From: Pseudoalteromonas caenipelagi
GTDB taxonomy: Bacteria; Pseudomonadota; Gammaproteobacteria; Enterobacterales; Alteromonadaceae
Assembly: GCF_013140855.1 (NCBI RefSeq)
Contig: NZ_JABBPG010000006.1
Span: forward strand, 62,001-126,000
Reading direction: 5' to 3'
Length of the DNA: 64,000 nucleotides
Shown: in pieces, positions 18,725-27,617 of the stretch
How the letters are laid out: every line of letters starts with the position of its first letter
Position numbering within the stretch: the first letter of the stretch is position 1
Notes under the pieces: model-generated
Told to the model about the DNA's origin: nothing
Seen by the model: the letters and a program-made list of their open reading frames with translations, nothing else
Databases searched by the model: none
Position numbers and translations under genes: made by a program

Positions 18725-19768
18725 TTAAAAATTCCGCTGATTAAGATCTTCGTGCGCTTTACCGGGAATATCTTGTTGCGATATTACGCCTCTGTTGACC
18801 AAGTTGCTGAGGCATTGATCCATTGTCTGCATCCCATGAATGGCGCCGGTTTGGATAGTTGAATACATTTGTGGAATTTTATCTTCACGAATTAGGTTAC
18901 GGATCGCAGGTGTACCTAACATAATTTCATGCGCGGCGACCCGACCGCCATTAACTTTTCTGACCAATGTTTGCGAAATAACCGCTTGTAATGATTCTGA
19001 AAGCATCGAGCGAACCATGTCTTTTTCTTCACCCGGAAACACGTCAATAATACGGTCTACCGTTTTTGGTGCTGATGTAGTGTGCAACGTCCCAAATACC
19101 AAATGTCCCGTTTCAGCAGCGGTCATGGCCAAACGTATGGTTTCCAAATCTCGCAATTCGCCCACTAAAATAACATCGGGGTCTTCGCGCAAAGCACTCC
19201 TAAGTGCAGCATTAAAACTACGTGTATCTCGATGAACTTCTCTTTGGTTAATCAGGCTTTTTTGATTTTTATGCACAAATTCGATGGGGTCTTCAATGGT
19301 CAAAATATGATAGTGTTGCGTGGCATTAATATGATCAACCAAAGCGGCTAAAGTGGTCGACTTACCAGAGCCTGTCGGGCCTGTTACCAACACTAACCCT
19401 TTTCTATATTCGGCAATCTTGCGAAAGATATCGGGCGCTCCTAGGTCATCTAAACTAAGCACCGTGGATGGAATGGTACGAAATACCGCTGCAGGGCCAC
19501 GGTTGGTGTTGAACGCATTGACACGAAAGCGCGCTAAATTAGGGACCTCAAAAGAAAAATCTACCTCAAGATTTTGCTCATAGTCTCTGCGCTGGTTATC
19601 ATTCATGATATCGTATACCAGATTGTTAACGTCCTTCGCTTCAAGCGCAGGAATATTAACGCGGCGTACGTCGCCATCAACGCGGATCATCGGCGAAACG
19701 CCAGACGATAAATGTAAATCGGAGGCTTGGTGTTGCACACTAAAAGCCAATAACTCAGTAATATCCAT
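18725..19768 (-). CDS. pilT: Type IV pilus twitching motility ATPase PilT
   Basis: A 347-residue retraction ATPase that powers twitching motility and DNA uptake. The start is ATG 19768 (MDITELLAFSVQ, standard for PilT), not the longer frame to 19876, which would run into the divergent yggS gene. Motifs are ASDLHLSSG near residue 14, Walker A GPTGSGKST near 130, DPDVILVGELRDLETI near 190, HLVFGTLHTTSAPKT near 220 and the PilT signature AIRNLIREDKIPQM near 288. It is divergent from yggS with only 30 bp between starts, an arrangement common in gammaproteobacteria. Confidence 0.95.
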   Translation of the reverse strand: MDITELLAFSVQHQASDLHLSSGVSPMIRVDGDVRRVNIPALEAKDVNNLVYDIMNDNQRRDYEQNLEVDFSFEVPNLARFRVNAFNTNRGPAAVFRTIPSTVLSLDDLGAPDIFRKIAEYRKGLVLVTGPTGSGKSTTLAALVDHINATQHYHILTIEDPIEFVHKNQKSLINQREVHRDTRSFNAALRSALREDPDVILVGELRDLETIRLAMTAAETGHLVFGTLHTTSAPKTVDRIIDVFPGEEKDMVRSMLSESLQAVISQTLVRKVNGGRVAAHEIMLGTPAIRNLIREDKIPQMYSTIQTGAIHGMQTMDQCLSNLVNRGVISQQDIPGKAHEDLNQRNF

Positions 19769-19798
19769 GTATGACTCCACTACGAGCGTAATAATAAT

Positions 19799-20494
19799 AT
19801 GGTTACAATAGCAGAACGACTTGACTTGGCCTACGCCCGAGTAGAAAAAGCCGCCCAACAGCGTAAATTTGCACATTCAGATGATCATCCAGTTACTATT
19901 TTAGCAGTTTCTAAAACAAAACCTGTTGAACTGATTGAACAAGCCTATCAACACGGACAGCGCCAGTTTGGTGAGTCATATGTGCAAGAAGCGGTAGATA
20001 AAATTCTTCACCTGAAAGAGAGAAAAGATATCGAATGGCACTTTATTGGTCCAATTCAATCTAATAAATCACGTTTAGTTGCTGAACACTTCGGTTGGGT
20101 GCAAAGTGTCGACAGGCTAAAAATAGCCAGACGTTTAAATGAGCAGCGCCCCAACAACCTAATGCCTTTAAACGTACTGATCCAAGTGAATATCAGTGCC
20201 GATGAAAACAAGTCAGGTTGTCGCTTAGAGGAACTTGATGAACTTGCAGACTTTATTCACAACAGCCGTCAACTTAACCTCAGAGGGCTTATGACAATCA
20301 CCGAACAAACCGATGATAAAAATAAACAATTACAATATTTCCAGCAAATGAAAGCTTGCTTTGATAGACTAAAGGACCAATATCCTCAGCTAGATACCTT
20401 GTCGATGGGTATGAGTGGTGATTTAGAGCCAGCGGTAATCGCTGGCGCCACGATGGTACGCATTGGCACTGATATTTTTGGCTCAAGAAAATAA
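19799..20494 (+). CDS. yggS: PLP homeostasis protein, YggS/PROSC family
   Basis: A 231-residue pyridoxal-phosphate-binding TIM-barrel protein that buffers PLP and affects amino-acid and keto-acid balance. The PLP lysine is in ILAVSKTKPVELI near residue 36. GESYVQEAVDK is near 58, HFIGPIQSNKSR near 81 and LSMGMSGDLEPAV near 200; the C-terminus VRIGTDIFGSRK binds the phosphate. It starts 30 bp from the divergent pilT and leads the yggS-proC-yggT-DUF4426-rdgB-hemW run. Confidence 0.95.
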   Translation: MVTIAERLDLAYARVEKAAQQRKFAHSDDHPVTILAVSKTKPVELIEQAYQHGQRQFGESYVQEAVDKILHLKERKDIEWHFIGPIQSNKSRLVAEHFGWVQSVDRLKIARRLNEQRPNNLMPLNVLIQVNISADENKSGCRLEELDELADFIHNSRQLNLRGLMTITEQTDDKNKQLQYFQQMKACFDRLKDQYPQLDTLSMGMSGDLEPAVIAGATMVRIGTDIFGSRK

Positions 20495-20508
20495 GGTAAG
20501 TACTCGCT

Positions 20509-21330
20509 ATGTCTAATAAAACAATTGCATTCATCGGCACTGGCAACATGAGCTATGCAATCATCGGCGGCATGATTAAAAATGGCTTTGCCCCAAAAAG
20601 CATTATTGCCACCAACCGCAACCAAGACAAGCTTGCTAAAGTGGCTGCCGACTTCCAAGTACAAACCACCTCAGATAATAATCAAGCACTGCGTGATGCT
20701 GATGTGATTGTGTTGTCTGTCAAACCACAAATGATGGCCGAGCTGTGTCAAAGCTTTATTGACTCTGATATCGATTTTAGTGACAAGCTATTTATTTCTG
20801 TTGCAGCAGGCATCACGGTTTCTCGATTAAGAGAAATGCTGGGTAAAAAAGTAAAAATGGTGCGTTGCATGCCCAATACACCGTGCCTGTTGGGTAGAGG
20901 CGTGTGTGGCTTATATGGTGCAGATATCAGCAGCGATGAGCAAAACTACGTTGAACAAGTATTTTCTGCCACAGGCATTGCAACATGGGTAGAGCAAGAA
21001 GCACAAATCAATGACATTATTGCAGTGACGGGTTCCTCCCCTGCTTACTTCTTTTTATTTATGGAAGCAATCGAAGAGAAAGCCAAAGCACTTGGCTTTA
21101 GCGATCAGCAAGCGCGCCAATTAGTCCAACAAACAGCGTTAGGTGCAGCTGAAATGGCGGTATCACAAAGCGATATCAGCATTGCTCAGTTACGTGCCAA
21201 TGTGACTTCTAAAGGTGGAACAACCCATGCTGCGGTTGAGCACTTAAAATCACACAATTTATACTCGACGGTAGCCGGTGCAATGGATGCTTGTATTGCC
21301 CGCGCTGAAGAAATGGAAAAAGAACTTTAA
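20509..21330 (+). CDS. proC: Pyrroline-5-carboxylate reductase
   Basis: A 273-residue NAD(P)H-dependent enzyme that performs the last step of proline synthesis. An N-terminal Rossmann domain carries FIGTGNMSYAIIGGMI near residue 6 and VLSVKPQMM near 70. The dimerisation/catalytic domain has VTGSSPAYFFLFMEA near 166 and the signature LRANVTSKGGTTHAAVE near 225. It lies 14 bp after yggS, a pairing common in Vibrio, Shewanella and Pseudomonas. Nothing is unusual. Confidence 0.96.
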   Translation: MSNKTIAFIGTGNMSYAIIGGMIKNGFAPKSIIATNRNQDKLAKVAADFQVQTTSDNNQALRDADVIVLSVKPQMMAELCQSFIDSDIDFSDKLFISVAAGITVSRLREMLGKKVKMVRCMPNTPCLLGRGVCGLYGADISSDEQNYVEQVFSATGIATWVEQEAQINDIIAVTGSSPAYFFLFMEAIEEKAKALGFSDQQARQLVQQTALGAAEMAVSQSDISIAQLRANVTSKGGTTHAAVEHLKSHNLYSTVAGAMDACIARAEEMEKEL

Positions 21331-21340
21331 AGGTTAATTT

Positions 21341-21874
21341 ATGAACGCCATGCACTTTTTAATTGGGATCGTTTTTGATCTATTTTTAATGGTTGTACTG
21401 TTAAGATTTTGGTTACAACTTGTTCGAGCTGATTTTTACAACCCATTAAGTCAAACAGTTGTAAAAGTGACCTCTTTTGCGGTAAACCCGCTTCGAAAAA
21501 TCATCCCTGGTGCGGGCGGTTTTGACCTTGCGTCTTTATTGCTGGCGTTCATAGTAGGCTTTGCTAAAGTATCCTTACTGATGGTGCTTTTTTACGGCGG
21601 TTGGAATCCTCTTGGTGCATTTATCCAAGGAGCTATAACTGTACTGAAAGAAGCATTTTCACTTATATTTTGGATCCTTATCATACGGGCAATTTTAAGT
21701 TGGGTTGCTCAAGGTTATAACCCAATCGCAGCCGTATTCGATCAACTCACAGAGCCCATGCTAAGACCAATTCGCAAAGTCATTCCTCCGTTAGGTGGTT
21801 TAGACTTATCAATTTTGGTGTTGCTCATCGGCATGCAGTTTTTACAACTGTTGGTGATGGACTTACTCAGTTAG
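21341..21874 (+). CDS. yggT: YggT family inner-membrane protein
   Basis: A 177-residue membrane protein with two YggT repeats. Each has a hydrophobic helix pair followed by an amphipathic NPL/RPIRKVIPP-type segment: VNPLRKIIPGAGGFDLASLL near residue 47, and LRPIRKVIPPLGGLDLSIL near 147. The family is linked to osmotic tolerance and cell-shape phenotypes in some bacteria, but the mechanism is unknown. Position between proC and rdgB is the usual one; yggU, present in E. coli, is replaced here by a DUF4426 gene. Confidence 0.9.
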   Translation: MNAMHFLIGIVFDLFLMVVLLRFWLQLVRADFYNPLSQTVVKVTSFAVNPLRKIIPGAGGFDLASLLLAFIVGFAKVSLLMVLFYGGWNPLGAFIQGAITVLKEAFSLIFWILIIRAILSWVAQGYNPIAAVFDQLTEPMLRPIRKVIPPLGGLDLSILVLLIGMQFLQLLVMDLLS

Positions 21875-21883
21875 GAGCAATAC

Positions 21884-22324
21884 ATGATGAAAAAGTATAT
21901 CTCACTTGCCTTGCTGGTATTAATGTGTGCGTTTGCACAAGCAAGTACAGAGCAAGGTGGTCAATTTAAAAACTTGGGTCCATGGCAAGTGCATTACATC
22001 GCTTTTCCATCGACCTTTATTCAACCAACTATTGCTAAAGCGTATGATTTGGAACGCAGTAACTATAAAGCCGTTGTAAATATTTCAGTGTTAAAAAACA
22101 ATGCTGAAAAAACTGCACAAAAAGCGGTCTTAACAGGTGAAGCGCGTAACTTAATCGGTAATAAACAAGAGTTGGAATTTAAAGAAGTCGTCGATGGTGA
22201 CGCCATCTATTACTTAGCGCAAATTGATTTTAGCAACGAAGAAACGTATCGCTTCACCATCAATATTACGCAAGGTAAAAACCAACAAGTGTTAAAGTTT
22301 CAGCAAAAATTTTATGTGGATTAA
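21884..22324 (+). CDS. Exported DUF4426 protein
   Basis: A 146-residue protein with a signal peptide (MMKKYISLALLVLMCAFAQA, cleavage about residue 20) and a small beta-rich domain. The NLGPWQVHYIAFPSTFIQP pattern and the YRFTINITQGK strand near the end match the DUF4426 family found at this place in Vibrio and Shewanella genomes. Function is unknown; a periplasmic location is likely. Spacings of 9 bp to yggT and 6 bp to rdgB put it in the same operon. A second ATG at 21887 is an equally good start. Confidence 0.8.
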   Translation: MMKKYISLALLVLMCAFAQASTEQGGQFKNLGPWQVHYIAFPSTFIQPTIAKAYDLERSNYKAVVNISVLKNNAEKTAQKAVLTGEARNLIGNKQELEFKEVVDGDAIYYLAQIDFSNEETYRFTINITQGKNQQVLKFQQKFYVD

Positions 22325-22330
22325 CTTAGT

Positions 22331-22924
22331 ATGACCCAACAAATTGTCTTAGCAACGGGTAACCAAGGCAAAGTAAAGGAGCTCGCAAGCATGCTTAGCG
22401 AGCTCAATATTGAGGTGTTACCTCAAAGTCAGTTTAATGTGTCAGATGTGCCAGAAACTGGCACCACCTTCGTAGAAAATGCCATTATCAAAGCTCGTCA
22501 TGCGGCTAAGGTGACAGGGTTGCCTGCAATTGCAGATGACTCAGGCTTAGAAGTAGATGCACTTGGTGGTGCCCCGGGTGTTTACTCTGCTCGATACGCG
22601 GGTATTGATGCTAATGATCAAGACAATATCGACAAGTTACTCGAAGCCCTTGAAGGACAGACCAAGCGAACCGCTCGATTTTGGTGTGTACTCGTTTATA
22701 TGCGCCACGCCGATGACCCAACACCATTGATTTGCCAGGCTAGCTGGGAAGGTGAAATCACGACCCAACAACAAGGCCGAGAAGGCTTTGGTTATGATCC
22801 TGTGTTTTTTATAAAAGAACTTAACTGTACCAGTGCCGAATTGTCAAAAGAGCAAAAGAATGCCATCAGTCATAGAGGACAAGCATTAAGCATGCTCGTT
22901 AAGCAATTGCAGGACCGTACGTGA
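22331..22924 (+). CDS. rdgB: dITP/XTP pyrophosphatase (RdgB/HAM1)
   Basis: A 197-residue enzyme that removes deaminated purine nucleoside triphosphates (dITP, XTP) from the pool to prevent mutagenic incorporation. The substrate loop [16 protein letters not shown] is at the N-terminus. The metal site [20 protein letters not shown] is near residue 67, and the base-binding GFGYDPVFF and SHRGQAL are near 152 and 178. The stop codon overlaps the hemW GTG start (GTGA), showing translational coupling. Confidence 0.96.
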   Translation: MTQQIVLATGNQGKVKELASMLSELNIEVLPQSQFNVSDVPETGTTFVENAIIKARHAAKVTGLPAIADDSGLEVDALGGAPGVYSARYAGIDANDQDNIDKLLEALEGQTKRTARFWCVLVYMRHADDPTPLICQASWEGEITTQQQGREGFGYDPVFFIKELNCTSAELSKEQKNAISHRGQALSMLVKQLQDRT

Positions 22925-24057
22925 AGTTACCGCCGTTAAGTTTATATATTCACGTTCCTTGGTGCGTGCAAAAATGTCCATACTGCGATTTCAATAGCCA
23001 CAGTTTAAAAGGCAATATTCCTGAACAAGAGTATGTGCAACATTTGCTCAATGATTTAAAAGCCGATCTTCACCTAGTACAAAAAAGAACACTGCACAGC
23101 ATTTTTATTGGTGGTGGAACCCCCAGTCTGCTCTCAGCAGATGCCTATGATTATTTGCTTAAAGAGATAAATAAGCTCATTGAGTTTGAACATGATATCG
23201 AGATCACGCTTGAAGCAAACCCTGGTACTGTAGAAACAGACCGTTTTAAGCACTACGTTAGCGCTGGCATTAATCGCATTTCGATTGGTGTGCAAAGTCT
23301 ACAGGGCGATAAGCTAAAATCTCTTGGTCGTATTCATGGTGAGCAAGAGGCCATCAATGCAGCACATGAAGCTAAACAAGCAGGTTTAAAATCGTTTAAC
23401 ATGGATCTAATGCACGGTTTACCGGATCAAACCGTAGCTGACGCCTTAAGTGACTTACAACGTGTTATTGACTTAGCGCCCCCCCATATTTCTTGGTATC
23501 AGTTGACGATAGAGCCGAATACGCAATTTGCTTCTAAACCACCGGTGCTCCCTGAAGATGAAACATTGTGGGATATTCAAGAACAAGGCCAAGCTATGCT
23601 CGCTCAAGCAGGTTACCAGCAGTATGAAATATCCGGCTATGCAAAAACTGACTATCAATGTAAGCACAACTTAAATTATTGGCAGTTTGGCGATTATCTC
23701 GGGATTGGCTGTGGTGCTCATGGCAAAATTACTCAGCCAAGTAGCGCATCTATTATCCGTACGGTTAAAGTAAAACACCCTAGAGGGTACATGGATTTAA
23801 CCAAGCCTTATTTATACGAAAGTTGGCAAGTAGAACCGCAAGATAGGCCCTTTGAATTTGCTATGAATTGCTTTCGTTTACAACAGCCCTGTTTAAAACA
23901 AGCGTTCGTTGACTATACAGGCCTTACGCTTGCAGATATTGAAAGCCAGATAAATCAGGCACAAAAAAATGGGCTGTTACTTGATCAAGGTGATTCATGG
24001 TTAGTTACAAATAAGGGCCACAGATATTTAAACGACCTGCTACAATTATTCGTTTAG
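22921..24057 (+). CDS. hemW: Radical SAM heme chaperone HemW
   Basis: A 378-residue radical SAM protein related to coproporphyrinogen III dehydrogenase but acting as a heme chaperone for respiratory enzymes. The cluster-binding motif is CVQKCPYC near residue 16. [11 protein letters not shown] is near 61, EANPGTVE near 97, ISIGVQSLQ near 120, and the HemW C-terminal domain follows. It starts with GTG at 22921, overlapping the rdgB stop by 4 nt. In E. coli the same rdgB-hemW (yggV-yggW) pair is adjacent. Confidence 0.94.
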   Translation: MKLPPLSLYIHVPWCVQKCPYCDFNSHSLKGNIPEQEYVQHLLNDLKADLHLVQKRTLHSIFIGGGTPSLLSADAYDYLLKEINKLIEFEHDIEITLEANPGTVETDRFKHYVSAGINRISIGVQSLQGDKLKSLGRIHGEQEAINAAHEAKQAGLKSFNMDLMHGLPDQTVADALSDLQRVIDLAPPHISWYQLTIEPNTQFASKPPVLPEDETLWDIQEQGQAMLAQAGYQQYEISGYAKTDYQCKHNLNYWQFGDYLGIGCGAHGKITQPSSASIIRTVKVKHPRGYMDLTKPYLYESWQVEPQDRPFEFAMNCFRLQQPCLKQAFVDYTGLTLADIESQINQAQKNGLLLDQGDSWLVTNKGHRYLNDLLQLFV

Positions 24058-24136
24058 ATTAAGTCTATTAATCGCCGACTATCTAACAACTTTAAGACTG
24101 AGCCTCAGGCTCCCAAATAACAACAAAGGTAAAACA

Positions 24137-25966
24137 ATGCGTAAACTCACTGTTATTGCTGCAGCTATCAGCGTAGCGTTATTAGGTGGTTGCCAGCAAA
24201 CTGCTGAAAAACCAGCTCCTACACAACAAGTTCAACAAGTCGAACAAAGTGAAGTAGAAAAAGCCAATGCTTTTTTTGAAGAAGTGTTTATGCGCGGTGT
24301 CATGCGTAGCCCCGTTTATCAAACCTATATGGGTATTAAACAAGACTACGATAAGTGGGACGACGAGAGCGAAGCACGTAAACTTGAAGATTTAGAACTG
24401 ACCAAAAAAGACTTAGCAACTTTAAAAGCCATCGATCGCAATAAATTAGATGCTGCAACCCAAGTTAGCTACGACTTAATGCAGCAGAATTTAGAAAATG
24501 AAATTGCCGATTTTAAATGGCGTTACCACAGCTACCCTGTGAACCAAATGTATGGTACACACTCTATGGTACCAGCATTTTTAATCAACCAGCATCAAAT
24601 CACTGATGTAAAAGACGCTAAAGCGTATATTTCGCGTTTAAATGGTGTACCTAAAGTATTTGATCAACTTATTGATGGTCTAAAGATCAGAGCAGACAAA
24701 GGCATTATTGCACCTAAGTTTGTTTTCCCACATGTGATTGAATCAAGCAAAAACATCATCGTTGGTGCGCCGTTTGATAATGGTAAAGATTCTACTTTAT
24801 TGGCTGACTTTAAACGTAAAGTTGAAAAGCTAAGTATTGATGACAGCGAAAAATCAGCACTGATTGACCAAGCAACTGACGCACTAAAAGTGGCGGTTAA
24901 GCCAGCTTATAGCAAGCTTATTAGCTATCTTGCACAGCTAGAGAAACGCGCAGACGACCGTGACGGTGCGTGGAAATTCCCTGATGGTGAAGCGTACTTC
25001 AATAATGCGCTTGCTCGTACAACAACCACAGCTTTAACGGCAAAAGAAATTCACGAAATTGGGTTATCTGAAGTTGCTCGCATCCATGATGAAATGCGTG
25101 CAATCAAAGATAAGGTTGGCTTTAAAGGTGACTTAAAAGCATTCATGGAATTCATGAAAACCGACAAACAGTTTTACCTGCCAAATACAGATGAAGGCAA
25201 AGAGCAATACCTAAGTGAAGCCACTGCACTTATCAATAATATGAAGTCTCGTCTTGATGAGCTATTTATTGTTAAGCCGAAAGCTGACATGATTGTTAAA
25301 CGCGTTGAAGCATTTAGAGAAAAAGCCGCTGGTAAAGCTTTCTATCAACAACCAGCACCAGATGGCTCTCGTCCAGGTATCTATTATGCAAACCTATACG
25401 ACATGGAAGCTATGCCAACTTACCAAATGGAAGCACTGGCTTACCACGAAGGTATTCCAGGACACCACATGCAAATTGCAATTGCACAAGAGCTTGAAGG
25501 TGTTCCTAAGTTCCGTAAATTTGGTGGTTATACCGCTTATATTGAGGGATGGGGTTTGTATTCTGAGCTCGTGCCTAAAGAAATGGGCCTGTACGAAGAC
25601 CCTTACTCTGACTTTGGCCGTTTGGCAATGGAACTTTGGCGCGCTTGTCGTCTAGTAGTAGACACTGGTATTCACGCAATGAAATGGACTCGCCAAGAAG
25701 GTATTGATTACTACGTAAATAACACACCTAATGCAAAGTCTGATGGCGTGAAAATGGTTGAACGTCACATCGTTATGCCATCTCAAGCAACAGCTTATAA
25801 AATCGGTATGTTAAAGATCTTAGAGCTGAGAGAAGCTGCTAGAAAAGAACTGGGTGATAAGTTTGATATTCGCCAGTTCCACGATGTAGTGCTTAAAAAT
25901 GGTCCTGTGCCATTGAATGTATTAGAGCGCTTTGTTGACGAATGGGTCGCGAGCAAAAAAGCATAA
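24137..25966 (+). CDS. DUF885 lipoprotein, putative zinc peptidase
   Basis: A 609-residue lipoprotein. The N-terminus ALLGGCQQ gives a lipobox with Cys19; the following Gln residues do not signal inner-membrane retention, so the outer membrane is likely. The DUF885 domain fills the rest. The catalytic-site block YHEGIPGHHMQ near residue 435 resembles an HExxH-type zinc motif, and EGWGLYSELVPKEMG near 465 supplies the third ligand. DUF885 members are predicted M3-like metallopeptidases; the substrate is unknown. AAAGGT lies upstream of the ATG, and a terminator follows at 25991. Confidence 0.87.
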   Translation: MRKLTVIAAAISVALLGGCQQTAEKPAPTQQVQQVEQSEVEKANAFFEEVFMRGVMRSPVYQTYMGIKQDYDKWDDESEARKLEDLELTKKDLATLKAIDRNKLDAATQVSYDLMQQNLENEIADFKWRYHSYPVNQMYGTHSMVPAFLINQHQITDVKDAKAYISRLNGVPKVFDQLIDGLKIRADKGIIAPKFVFPHVIESSKNIIVGAPFDNGKDSTLLADFKRKVEKLSIDDSEKSALIDQATDALKVAVKPAYSKLISYLAQLEKRADDRDGAWKFPDGEAYFNNALARTTTTALTAKEIHEIGLSEVARIHDEMRAIKDKVGFKGDLKAFMEFMKTDKQFYLPNTDEGKEQYLSEATALINNMKSRLDELFIVKPKADMIVKRVEAFREKAAGKAFYQQPAPDGSRPGIYYANLYDMEAMPTYQMEALAYHEGIPGHHMQIAIAQELEGVPKFRKFGGYTAYIEGWGLYSELVPKEMGLYEDPYSDFGRLAMELWRACRLVVDTGIHAMKWTRQEGIDYYVNNTPNAKSDGVKMVERHIVMPSQATAYKIGMLKILELREAARKELGDKFDIRQFHDVVLKNGPVPLNVLERFVDEWVASKKA

Positions 25967-25990
25967 TAACTTGATTTTTTCAAAGTTAAA

Positions 25991-26020
25991 AAGGCTGCTA
26001 ATCGCAGCCTTTTTTCTTTT
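25991..26020 (+). terminator. Intrinsic terminator of the DUF885 gene
   Basis: Stem aaggctgc (25991-25998) / gcagcctt (26004-26011), 5-nt loop, followed by ttttctttt. It is 24 bp after the stop codon. Confidence 0.9.
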
Positions 26021-26054
26021 AAAAGAAAAATCTACACCGTCTACTGAGCTTGTG

Positions 26055-27500
26055 TTAGTGCACCTTTGCCTTACGACAAGGGGATGCCAGCTCGAACCGA
26101 GTCTTTTCTAATACAATGTGAATACAAGCGCCACCATGCGCTGGGCTTTGGATCTTGAACTCACCATGAAGTTTATCTGTTACCAAGTGATGAATAACAC
26201 TTAGCCCTAAACCATGCTTTCCAAAGTTTTGTCTAGCGTTTAAAGTGGGTTCAGCCAGTATTGGCAATAACTCGCTATCAATCCCTACCCCATCATCTTT
26301 AAAATATAGATGTAGGTAATCATTAATAACCATCGCAGATACAACAATGTGCAACACTTTATCACTGCATTTTGCGTGTTTAATACTATTACTGATGCAG
26401 TGATGATATATTTGCTCAAACACGGCAGGCGCACTTTGTAGCTGTAAGTTGTCAGGGATCTCATAACTGACATGGAACTGTTCTTGTACCAGTGCTTGGC
26501 TATGACGTGAAAACACCGCCTCAACGAGTTCTTTAAGGTTAAATTCAACTTCAATATCAAACTGATGAAAATTAGATATTTGCTCAAAATCAGCCAAAAG
26601 GTCATAAACATTTGCCAGCTCAATATCTAATTGGCTCAATATCTGACGAGATTTGTTGTGTAATTGCACCTGTTGCTCTTCACTAATTTGACCATTAGTT
26701 AACTTATTTACGATTGTGGTGAGGCGTTTTTGATGTGTTGCTGCATGCTCAATGATTTGTAGTAAAGATTTTGAAAACCCTTGACTCATACTTCCTAACG
26801 TTGCTTCTTGGGCTTCTTCAATAAAACGAGAGTGTACTTCATCTAGCCTTGTTGATAGCACATCAATAAAACTAAGCAACTCAATTAATTGAGGCTCAGC
26901 AGCCAAATGACCATAAAAGTGCTCTGGTACTTTGTATGAATGTGAGTTTTTAGCGTTATGTAGTACTTGCGCTGTCAATTCAATACTACGTGTCAAATTT
27001 CGATAAAGGCAATATAGTAAAAAGCCCCACAAAATCATCGCCACCAGCAGCAATAACCACCATTTAAAATCATCTTGCCAAGTAGCCACAAGGTTATCAG
27101 CCGCCACAGTAGAAAATGTCAACAATAAAGCATTGTGTTGTTGTTGCACCTTATTATTATCAAGCCAAGTATTACTATCCAAGTTTGCTAAAAGTGCGAT
27201 TTGCTTTTCAAGTTGCGCTAAAAAGATATCATCAAAAGCTAACAGGTTACGGTTTTCTTGCAAAGCGTCTCTAAACTGCTTTAGTGCTTTTGTGTACACT
27301 GACAATCCTTCAAGTGAATTAATCGCAGCGGCTCGAGTGTATTGAACATTATGAAACAAATTATGTAAGTGATTTAGACGCTTTTCAGTATTCAAGTTCT
27401 GATAAGAAGATGACAATAGCAACCATGTTATAAAAATACATACAACTCCTCCGCCGACAAGCCCCCATTTAAACATTAACTTTGATTGCGAAATTTGCAT
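26055..27500 (-). CDS. Membrane sensor-kinase-like protein with non-canonical H-box
   Basis: A 481-residue protein with two transmembrane helices (about 11-30 and 147-165) flanking a helical periplasmic sensor, a HAMP-like stretch, a dimerisation helix and a C-terminal HATPase_c domain. The ATPase boxes are intact: N-box SNSIKHA near residue 374, G1 DDGVGID near 401 and G2 GKHGLGLSV near 428. The H-box helix reads EATLGSMSQGFSKSLLQI; where class I kinases have AHE, this has Ser-Lys (Lys244). It may therefore autophosphorylate elsewhere, act on a partner, or not be a kinase. It is divergent from a TRAP-type binding protein, and no response regulator is adjacent. Confidence 0.78.
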   Translation of the reverse strand: MQISQSKLMFKWGLVGGGVVCIFITWLLLSSSYQNLNTEKRLNHLHNLFHNVQYTRAAAINSLEGLSVYTKALKQFRDALQENRNLLAFDDIFLAQLEKQIALLANLDSNTWLDNNKVQQQHNALLLTFSTVAADNLVATWQDDFKWWLLLLVAMILWGFLLYCLYRNLTRSIELTAQVLHNAKNSHSYKVPEHFYGHLAAEPQLIELLSFIDVLSTRLDEVHSRFIEEAQEATLGSMSQGFSKSLLQIIEHAATHQKRLTTIVNKLTNGQISEEQQVQLHNKSRQILSQLDIELANVYDLLADFEQISNFHQFDIEVEFNLKELVEAVFSRHSQALVQEQFHVSYEIPDNLQLQSAPAVFEQIYHHCISNSIKHAKCSDKVLHIVVSAMVINDYLHLYFKDDGVGIDSELLPILAEPTLNARQNFGKHGLGLSVIHHLVTDKLHGEFKIQSPAHGGACIHIVLEKTRFELASPCRKAKVH

Positions 27501-27520
27501 AAATATACTCTGTACAATAG

Positions 27521-27593
27521 GTTATGTAACTAAGCTTAGTAAATAAACCGCTTAACACCAATCTGGGCAACATCTCTGCTAAGCTTACATAAC
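27521..27593. promoter_or_regulatory. Inverted repeat between divergent kinase and TRAP-receptor genes
   Basis: Arms gttatgtaa (27521-27529) and ttacataac (27585-27593) are perfect 9-bp reverse complements. Each is flanked on the inner side by an aagctta word (27532-27538 and 27581-27587). The repeat lies in the 117-bp gap between the two divergent starts. It could be a shared operator or looping site controlling both genes; no regulator is assigned. Confidence 0.45.
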
Positions 27594-27617
27594 TACCTCA
27601 TTGATGCTGTAAGTAGT

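Noticed and set aside
24100-24112. gagcc-tca-ggctc hairpin before the DUF885 gene
   Set aside because: Stem of 5-6 bp and no T-tract; too short to call a terminator or operator.
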